NCBI GenBank assembly: GCA_964618515.1
Contig: CAZUAS010000032.1
Location: 1-27,585, forward strand
Length of the DNA: 27,585 nt
Source: JAFGNW01 sp964618515
GTDB lineage: Bacteria > Zixibacteria > MSB-5A5 > GN15 > FEB-12
Direction of reading: 5' to 3'
Part shown: one piece after another, positions 22,589 through 27,585 of the stretch
How the letters are laid out: each line of letters starts with the position of its first letter
How positions within the stretch are numbered: position 1 is the stretch's first letter
Made by a program: the position numbers and the translations under genes
Notes under the pieces: generated by a model
Database searches by the model: none
What the model saw: the letters and a program-made list of their open reading frames with translations, nothing else
Told to the model about the DNA's origin: nothing

Positions 22589-23608
22589 ATTACTATCTTT
22601 TTGCCCCTGCTGTTTTTTTTTCATTCGGTTAAGGCTCAAACCGGGCATTACGATGCCTACATGGACAGCGTCAAAGCCGACCTTTTGATTCATGCCCAGC
22701 AGGTTCTTTTCAATGACAGTTTTGAAACAGCCGATTCACTCTGCCGGGCTTTTATTGCGCGCTATCCTTCCGATCCGGCCGGTTATTTTTTCAAGGCGGC
22801 AGTGTTGCTGGCGGAAATGAGTGACCGTGAAGAAAACCTTTATCCCGAACGATTTCACTGCCTCTTGGATACAGCGGCGCATCTCGCCGAGAAGATGACG
22901 AACCACCCCGACAGCCGCTACCGGGCTTGGATGTATCTTTTTTCGGGACATGTCCGGGCATACCGTTCATTATGGGAGGCCAGGTTCGGTTCGTTGCTTG
23001 CGGCTGTGAATGCCGCCTTCAAAGCCCGCTCAGAATATGAAAAAGGTCTGGAAAACGACAGCACCCTAGTTGACCTATATCTTGGTCTGGGCTCTTACCA
23101 TTACTGGAAATCCGCCCGGGCCGGTATTTTTCGCTGGCTGGGGATTCTAAAAAACCAGAAAGACCAGGGACTTGAAGAACTTTACAGGACTTATAAGGGT
23201 TCTGTTATTTCCCGCGAGTCGGCCCGCAGCGCCATGCTCTGGGTATGGCTCGACCTTAAGGAATATGATTCTGTCGTAGCCCTTGCCCACGAAGCTCTGG
23301 TGAAATATCCCGGTGGTAAATCTTTCCGCTGGCCCCTGGCCAGAGCTTATTTCGAAAAAAAGGATTACTCCAAGGCATTGCAGACTTATCAGGACCTTCG
23401 TAATACGATCGCCTCCAAGCCCGGTAACTTTTACAACCTTATTGAATGCGATTATTATCTTAACCAGTGCTATGACCGCATGCAGATGAAAGAGGAAGCC
23501 CGCCAGGTGGCAAGACACTTGAAAAAATACTATGATAAAATTCCTGGTGACATTCGGCAGCGTCAGCGAGACTATATAGCTTATTTGAAAAGAGTCGCCC
23601 GAACCTGA
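22565..23608 (+). CDS. Exported TPR-like protein of unknown function
   Basis: A 347-aa protein with a signal peptide (MMKPAGIFITIFLPLLFF, cleavage probably after VKA at about residue 23) and a body of helix pairs resembling tetratricopeptide repeats. Examples are FETADSLCRAFIARYPSDPAGY (about residues 46-67), LVDLYLGLGSYHYWKSA and YSKALQTYQDLRNTIA (about 275-290). The TPR solenoid should serve as a protein-binding scaffold in the periplasm. The start is taken at the ATG of 22565 (another ATG follows directly), which gives a clean signal peptide. A TTG at 22529 would add 12 residues. It converges on the next gene with a 14-base gap. Confidence 0.75.
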   Translation: MMKPAGIFITIFLPLLFFFHSVKAQTGHYDAYMDSVKADLLIHAQQVLFNDSFETADSLCRAFIARYPSDPAGYFFKAAVLLAEMSDREENLYPERFHCLLDTAAHLAEKMTNHPDSRYRAWMYLFSGHVRAYRSLWEARFGSLLAAVNAAFKARSEYEKGLENDSTLVDLYLGLGSYHYWKSARAGIFRWLGILKNQKDQGLEELYRTYKGSVISRESARSAMLWVWLDLKEYDSVVALAHEALVKYPGGKSFRWPLARAYFEKKDYSKALQTYQDLRNTIASKPGNFYNLIECDYYLNQCYDRMQMKEEARQVARHLKKYYDKIPGDIRQRQRDYIAYLKRVART

Positions 23609-23609
23609 G

Positions 23610-23627
23610 AAAACCGGCGGTTTTATT
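23610..23627. terminator. Small bidirectional hairpin between convergent genes
   Basis: AAAACC (23610-23615) and GGTTTT (23619-23624) with the loop GGC lie in the 14-base gap and overlap the stop codon of the minus-strand gene. The A-run and T-run would suit both directions, but the stem is only 6 bp. Confidence 0.3.
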
Positions 23628-25752
23628 CCATCGGTATTTCCTGGGTACTGATTTCACCCCGTTCGCGTTCATCAATCAAACGGCAACCTTCCATCAGTAT
23701 CGACTCATTGGACAAATCGTTATTGTGCTCCGGAATCGAGGTCCGCGAAACCGGCTGAACGCTCCAGTTGCCGTCTTTCCAGGTCAAGGCTTCGTACACC
23801 GCCTCGGCACCGGTACGTTCCTGGCATTTGGCATATACTATAGCCCCTTCGTCGAGATAAATAACTAAATCCTTTCCGTCGGAGGTGATAACCATGCGCA
23901 CCGTTTTTCGACTGGGCCCCATAGCCTGAATCAAGTCAATCAGGTTCATGTCCTCCAGCCGTCCGTGGGCTCCGTTGGCATCCATGGAACCGTTGCCATT
24001 CCCGGCCGCTTTTTCACTCAGGCGGGTTTGGATTTTTTTCATCTTGACAACCAGAAGGTTCGGATTGTCGCTGATGGGAATAATATCTTCAATCCCTTTT
24101 TCCAGCATGCCGGTAAGTTCGGAGATGACCGACGGCTGGGTCAAAAGGAAGGTCGGCACACCCGCGATATCCACCCCGTCATCGACGAGTTCGTTGATAA
24201 AGTCGATGATATTGGTAGCCCCGGTCTGACATAAAAGAACCATTATTTCCGGCCGACTGCGCTTGAACAGCTCCACAAAGGTAATGCTGGAACTTACCGA
24301 AATCGTCCGGAAACCTTCCAGTCGCAGACGATGTTCAAAATGCGAAACCAGCTCGGGAAGGTCGCCGAATATCATGACCTGGTTATATTTATCGTCCGTA
24401 TGCGCTTCGAATACTTCTTCCTTGATCATTTCGATAAACGGCCGGGCGATTTCCGCCAGAAAAAGTTTCCCGGTCAGGTCTTCAAATTTTTTCTTGATGG
24501 CGTCAAAACGGTCCAGCGACAGTTTTTCATTTACCCCGATATTATCGCAATAAATATCCACCACCGTCAGGATATTACCACCCAGGATTTCAATAGGCAG
24601 ACGCTTGGTGTATTTTTGCCGCAGGTTGATATACATGGAACGCAGGATCTCAATTATCAGCGGCGGGAAATTAAGCGAATCGAGCAGTTTGCCGGTCAGT
24701 TCAATATAGGAACGGGGGTTGTTCGAAGTTTCGGTCTTGCCGTAGTAAAACTTGGCAATATCATGAAGGTAAGCGGCGTTGATGATACTTATCCGGTCCT
24801 TTTCGGGCAGACCGATACGCCGACAAAGCCGGTCAACATACTGGCCGACTATCCCACTGTGGTTTTCCTCGAACTGGTTGCGTGAAGAAAGAAGCGAGGT
24901 GAAGAGGTCGAGGTTTTTCACCAGGAGGTTGATTTCCGAGGTTCCGGCTCCATAATTAAGCAGTAAACTCGCCACCGACTCGTAATAACGGACTTTTGTC
25001 CGGGGTGAGATTTTACGCAGGCGGTCGATTAAATCCAGGTAGTCACCCGATACAGTGTCTTTTATGAACACCGTGTTATATTCCCTGTCTCCGATGATGT
25101 CAATGGCATCATCCGCCGAATCCGTAATCACCACCTGGTAATTTTCTTTTTCCAGGATGGTTTTAATAACTTCCTGATCGTTGGTTTCCTCGGTGACCAG
25201 CAGAACATGCCGGGATTCTGCAGTGACCGAAGGAGTTTCATTACCGGCGGCATCTTTTACCGGGATATTCTGAGAACTTTGATGGGTATCGTTTTCCGGC
25301 GCCATGTGCTCGATGGCTTCGACCGTGGTCATGTAATATTTCGCAATGGCCGTTTTGAGTGATATTTCCACAGCCACATATAACTGAATCTTTTTGCCGC
25401 GGGCGACAAAATTCAACTCGTTGACCAGGTCTTCATCGTCAGGATTTTCACAGGCCACTTTTAATATGTTGTTTTCTACGTCGTAGTCGAAAGGCATAAC
25501 CCGGCGTGACACGGCTACCCGCGAGGGAATAAACTTGACCACCTCCTCTGGTATTTCCACTTCGGAAAGAACCACTCCCTCATACCCGGTTTGAATCGAC
25601 AGAGCCCGCACCAGCGACGCTTCATCGATAAATCCCCGACGTAGAAGATTGGAACCTATTTTACCGCTGAATTCCTTCTGCGACTGAAGAGCTTCTTTTA
25701 TCTGCTCTTCAGTGACAAGCCCCTCCTGGAGAAGTATCTGGTCTATTCTCAT
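23623..25752 (-). CDS. MshEN / receiver / HD-like / pseudo-receiver / DUF4388 protein
   Basis: A 709-aa multidomain protein. Residues 1-140 match the N-terminal domain of GspE/MshE ATPases (MshEN), which can bind cyclic di-GMP, starting RIDQILLQEGLVTEEQIKEA. About 182-260 looks like a receiver domain with an Asp (232, FIKD) where the phosphate-accepting residue should be. About 295-445 is an HD-type domain with His330-Asp331 (AAYLHDIAKF) but without a GYP motif. About 457-575 is another receiver fold with CQ where the Asp should be (MVLLCQT), so probably non-phosphorylatable. About 597-700 is a DUF4388 (PatA-type) domain with LEDMNLIDLIQAM. No ATPase domain or output enzyme is complete, so it may act as a scaffold sensor of gliding, pili or second-messenger signalling. 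Confidence 0.85.
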   Translation of the reverse strand: MRIDQILLQEGLVTEEQIKEALQSQKEFSGKIGSNLLRRGFIDEASLVRALSIQTGYEGVVLSEVEIPEEVVKFIPSRVAVSRRVMPFDYDVENNILKVACENPDDEDLVNELNFVARGKKIQLYVAVEISLKTAIAKYYMTTVEAIEHMAPENDTHQSSQNIPVKDAAGNETPSVTAESRHVLLVTEETNDQEVIKTILEKENYQVVITDSADDAIDIIGDREYNTVFIKDTVSGDYLDLIDRLRKISPRTKVRYYESVASLLLNYGAGTSEINLLVKNLDLFTSLLSSRNQFEENHSGIVGQYVDRLCRRIGLPEKDRISIINAAYLHDIAKFYYGKTETSNNPRSYIELTGKLLDSLNFPPLIIEILRSMYINLRQKYTKRLPIEILGGNILTVVDIYCDNIGVNEKLSLDRFDAIKKKFEDLTGKLFLAEIARPFIEMIKEEVFEAHTDDKYNQVMIFGDLPELVSHFEHRLRLEGFRTISVSSSITFVELFKRSRPEIMVLLCQTGATNIIDFINELVDDGVDIAGVPTFLLTQPSVISELTGMLEKGIEDIIPISDNPNLLVVKMKKIQTRLSEKAAGNGNGSMDANGAHGRLEDMNLIDLIQAMGPSRKTVRMVITSDGKDLVIYLDEGAIVYAKCQERTGAEAVYEALTWKDGNWSVQPVSRTSIPEHNNDLSNESILMEGCRLIDERERGEISTQEIPME

Positions 25753-26058
25753 CGAATTTTATCCGCCGCTGTAAATTATAACGGTTGTTTGTATCCCCTC
25801 GCCGGTTCCTCAGACTGGCTTTCGCTATATTCAATAAATGTCCGCCAATACCGACCGACCGAAAAATGCTTTTTTACCTGAATCCTTCAACTCTGTATCT
25901 AAATCGGAATAATTACCAGTTAGTATAGGGAGAATACGGTTTTTTTACTGTTCCTTTTTTGAACAGTATCTTCAATCATATGAATAACCTGTTCCTGACG
26001 CTATAAATTTTTCTCCGGCATATTGATGTCTCCCATAAAAAATATTACTTTGCAGACT
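25753..26058. other. Divergent intergenic region before selD
   Basis: No gene is seen. On the minus strand a TATAAT at about 25780-25775 could serve the 709-aa protein gene, though no good -35 is at the right spacing. Two hairpin-like features are visible: a 7-bp inverted repeat at 25947-25967 (listed separately) and GTTCC/GGAAC words. A TATAAA at about 26002 could belong to a selD promoter; its -35 is unclear. No tRNA cloverleaf, such as selC, was found. Confidence 0.45.
25947..25967. repeat. 7-bp inverted repeat ACTGTTC-N7-GAACAGT
   Basis: ACTGTTC (25947-25953) and GAACAGT (25961-25967) flank CTTTTTT. It lies about 90 bases upstream of the selD start, and could be an operator or, with its inner T-run, a weak hairpin. 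It does not match a classic LexA box. Confidence 0.35.
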
Positions 26059-27114
26059 ATGAATGACCATCGCAGAATAAACGAAATCAAACTGACGGCG
26101 GAAGTCAGCTGTTCCGGGTGAGCTTCCAAACTGGGGCCAAAGTTTTTGGCCGACGTCCTGCGGCATTTGCCGCAGTCACAACACCCCGGTTTACTGGTCG
26201 GCTTTAACAAAGCCGACGATGCCGGCATATTTCTGATTAACGACCACCAGGCCCTGGTACAAACAGTCGATTTTTTTCCCCCCATTGTCGATGACCCTTA
26301 TTACTTCGGTCAGATTGCCGCCGCCAACGCTCTTTCCGACGTTTATGCCATGGGTGGCCGGCCTTTGACCGCCCTTAACCTGGTCGCCTTTCCCATAGAT
26401 AAAATGCCGCCGGAAATCCTCACGGCTATTCTCAAAGGCGGTAACGAGAAAGTGCTCGAAGCCGGGGCGGTCGTGGTCGGGGGACATTCCATCAAAGACC
26501 AGGAACTCAAATTCGGCTTGGCTGTCACCGGTATCATCAACCCCTCACATATTATTACCAACGCCGGAGCCCGTCCGGGTGACCGGCTGTACCTTACCAA
26601 ACCACTCGGAACGGGAATAATTACAACCGGTATTAAAAGAAATAGGGTCGCTAAGAACCTGATTGAAAAAGTGACTCTGCAGATGGCCACCCTCAATCGT
26701 GACGCCTCGGAAATCATGCTGCGTCACCACGTCCATGCCGCCACCGACATAACCGGGTTTGGCTTGCTTGGCCATGCATGCGAAATGGCCGCGGCTTCGG
26801 ATATAACCATAAAAATATATTCCAAACAACTCCCCCTTCTCGACGATGCCTTAATTCTTGCCGAAGCCGGCATGATACCCGGTGGGGCTAATGATAACCG
26901 CAGCTACTTTGGAGAAAAAGTTCTTATTAAAAACAGCCTTGACCCAAATCTGGTTAAAGTCCTCTTTGACCCCCAAACCTCGGGCGGTCTGTTTATCGCC
27001 ATCCCGCCTGATAGAATTACTGCTTTTGAAAAAGACATGAACACACAAAAAGTGTTCTTCCGAAGGGTTGGTGAAATCGTTGATAAGAAAAATTATCTAA
27101 TTATCGTAGAATAA
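26059..27114 (+). CDS. selD: Selenide, water dikinase containing selenocysteine
   Basis: SelD makes selenophosphate from selenide and ATP, the selenium donor for selenocysteine and selenouridine. Reading from ATG 26059 gives 351 residues with one in-frame UGA, at codon 21, in CSGUASKLGP. By alignment with E. coli SelD (GAGCGCK) this is the catalytic Cys17 position, with Lys24 matching Lys20. Later family segments are present: DDAGIF, FFPPIVDDPYYFGQIAAANA then SDVYAMGGRP, AVVVGGHSIKD, GLAVTGI, LTKPLGTGII, TDITGFGLLGH and FDPQTSGGLF. Calling genes with UGA as stop would start at TTG 26146 and lose the active site. An in-frame ATG at 26026 is another possible start; neither has a clear Shine-Dalgarno site. 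Confidence 0.93.
26119..26151 (+). promoter_or_regulatory. Selenocysteine UGA codon and SECIS-like hairpin of selD
   Basis: The UGA is at 26119-26121. GGCCAAA (26135-26141) and TTTGGCC (26145-26151) can pair around the loop GTT, placing the loop about 20 bases after the UGA. This fits bacterial SECIS elements, in which SelB binds a stem-loop about 16-37 bases downstream of the codon with a G at the start of the apical loop. Extra U residues could provide the bulge. Confidence 0.75.
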
Positions 27115-27122
27115 TATAAGTA

Positions 27123-27154
27123 AAAACCGGCTGCAGCTTTACAGCCGGTTTTTT
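27123..27154. terminator. Bidirectional terminator between selD and sodB
   Basis: An 11-bp stem, AAAACCGGCTG (27123-27133) and CAGCCGGTTTT (27142-27152), with an 8-base loop and a T-run after it. The A-rich left side also makes a U-run in the other direction, so it can serve both the selD transcript and the convergent superoxide dismutase gene. Confidence 0.85.
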
Positions 27155-27193
27155 CAATAAAACAGCTATCGTCACACCATCAGGTTATATCCA

Positions 27194-27537
27194 TCAGCCA
27201 AGATTTTTGGAGATAAAAGCCCAGTTTATTATGTCCCAGATTTTCTCAAGATATGTCGGGCGGGCATTGCGGTAATCGATATAATATGCATGCTCCCAGA
27301 CATCGACCGTCAGAAGCGGTTTTTTACCCTCGCGCAGAGGGTTGCCGGCGTTACTGGTATTCTCTATTTTCAACTTGCCGTCTTTGTCCTTAACCAGCCA
27401 GGTCCAGCCGGAACCGAAATTGGTTGCCGCCGCATTATTAAAAAGCTTCTTGAACTCGGCAAAAGACCCGAAATCCTTTTTGATGGCTTCAGCCAGCTTA
27501 CCTGAGGGCTCGCCGCCGCCTTTCGGATTCAAACAGT
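27194..27537 (-). CDS. sodB: Superoxide dismutase (Fe type), C-terminal part
   Basis: The C-terminal ~114 residues of an iron/manganese superoxide dismutase, which converts superoxide into oxygen and hydrogen peroxide. Visible are CLNPKGGGEPSGKL, NNAAATNFGSGWTWLV and the metal-binding DVWEHAYYIDYRNARP with the Asp and His ligands. The AAATNFGSGW wording and the close likeness to E. coli SodB favour iron. The N-terminal half, with the first two His ligands, is missing because the real contig ends here. The first in-frame codons beyond 27537 are adapter; a residue read as Tyr before CLNP mixes real and adapter bases and is probably Asn in the true protein. The gene converges on selD. Confidence 0.92.
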
Positions 27538-27585
27538 AGATCGGAAGAGCACACGTCTGAACTCCAGTCACGAGATTCCATCTCG
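27538..27585. other. Illumina TruSeq adapter left in the assembly
   Basis: From 27538 the sequence is AGATCGGAAGAGC and the rest of the standard TruSeq read-through adapter to 27571, followed by GAGATTCC (27572-27579), which looks like an eight-base index, and then ATCTCG, the start of the flow-cell part. Translation in the sod frame gives the well-known artefact peptide TGVQTCALPI. These 48 bases are not genomic. Confidence 0.98.

Noticed and set aside
25947..25967. LexA box upstream of selD
   Set aside because: ACTGTTC-N7-GAACAGT has the half-sites in the wrong orientation and spacing for both well-known LexA box types.
25753..26058. selC tRNA or another tRNA upstream of selD
   Set aside because: No cloverleaf or CCA-type end can be folded by eye in the region.
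26146..27114. selD starting at TTG 26146
   Set aside because: This removes the catalytic region. The open frame continues upstream through a recodable UGA to ATG 26059 with clear SelD residues.
27538..27571. N-terminal extension of the superoxide dismutase
   Set aside because: It is translated adapter sequence (TGVQTCALPI), not protein.
1..27585. CRISPR array, insertion sequence or prophage
   Set aside because: No regularly spaced repeats, transposase, integrase or phage structural genes were seen.

Overview
The window is one bacterial contig end of about 27.6 kb. It is gene-dense, with moderate GC and AT-rich intergenic stretches, and carries chromosomal housekeeping genes. No ribosomal RNA, tRNA, CRISPR array or insertion sequence was recognised. 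The gene mix suggests an uncultivated Gram-negative lineage, perhaps an FCB-type candidate phylum such as Zixibacteria. It includes LptF/LptG (so an outer membrane), an archaeal/thermophile-like short S-adenosylhomocysteinase, a bifunctional phosphoglucose/phosphomannose isomerase, a four-gene membrane cassette and a DUF4388 multidomain protein. The lineage is an inference from gene content only. The last 48 bases are Illumina adapter, so the contig really ends at 27537 inside a superoxide dismutase gene.

Layout. (1) 270-3474, rightward: lptF, lptG and a methyltransferase, tightly packed. (2) 16852 down to 3651, leftward: a long run of 14 genes: obgE, dprA, ptsH, ptsI, bifunctional pgi/pmi, a DUF1858-like small protein, four membrane-protein genes, a lipoprotein gene, a sugar nucleotidyltransferase, metK and ahcY. 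The last three have their own strong promoter at 7107-7135. (3) 16974-18595, rightward: a CDP-alcohol phosphatidyltransferase and a PfkB kinase. (4) 18596-19470: a decayed area with a small ORF, a frameshifted membrane-protein remnant and an XRE-type regulator with a 21-bp palindromic operator. (5) 19622-22508, rightward: recA, tandem terminator hairpins, then an ECF sigma factor and its zinc-binding membrane anti-sigma factor. (6) A TPR-like exported protein, convergent with a 709-aa MshEN/receiver/HD/receiver/DUF4388 protein. (7) selD, then a bidirectional terminator and the truncated sodB-like gene.

Main points. selD is a selenoprotein gene. An in-frame UGA at codon 21 sits where the catalytic cysteine should be and is followed by a SECIS-like hairpin, so ordinary gene calling would lose the first 29 codons and the active site. 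The sigma gene has a GGAAC-N18-GTT element upstream, as expected for autoregulation by SigR/SigH-type sigma factors. Several first genes have a -10 hexamer only 5-10 bases before the start codon and no Shine-Dalgarno sequence, which suggests leaderless transcription. The membrane cassette at 7177-11351 is the best candidate for an undescribed system. Function is visible for the SAM cycle (metK, ahcY, a methyltransferase), lipopolysaccharide export (lptF, lptG), phospho-signalling (EI and HPr without sugar permeases) and DNA repair or uptake (recA, dprA).
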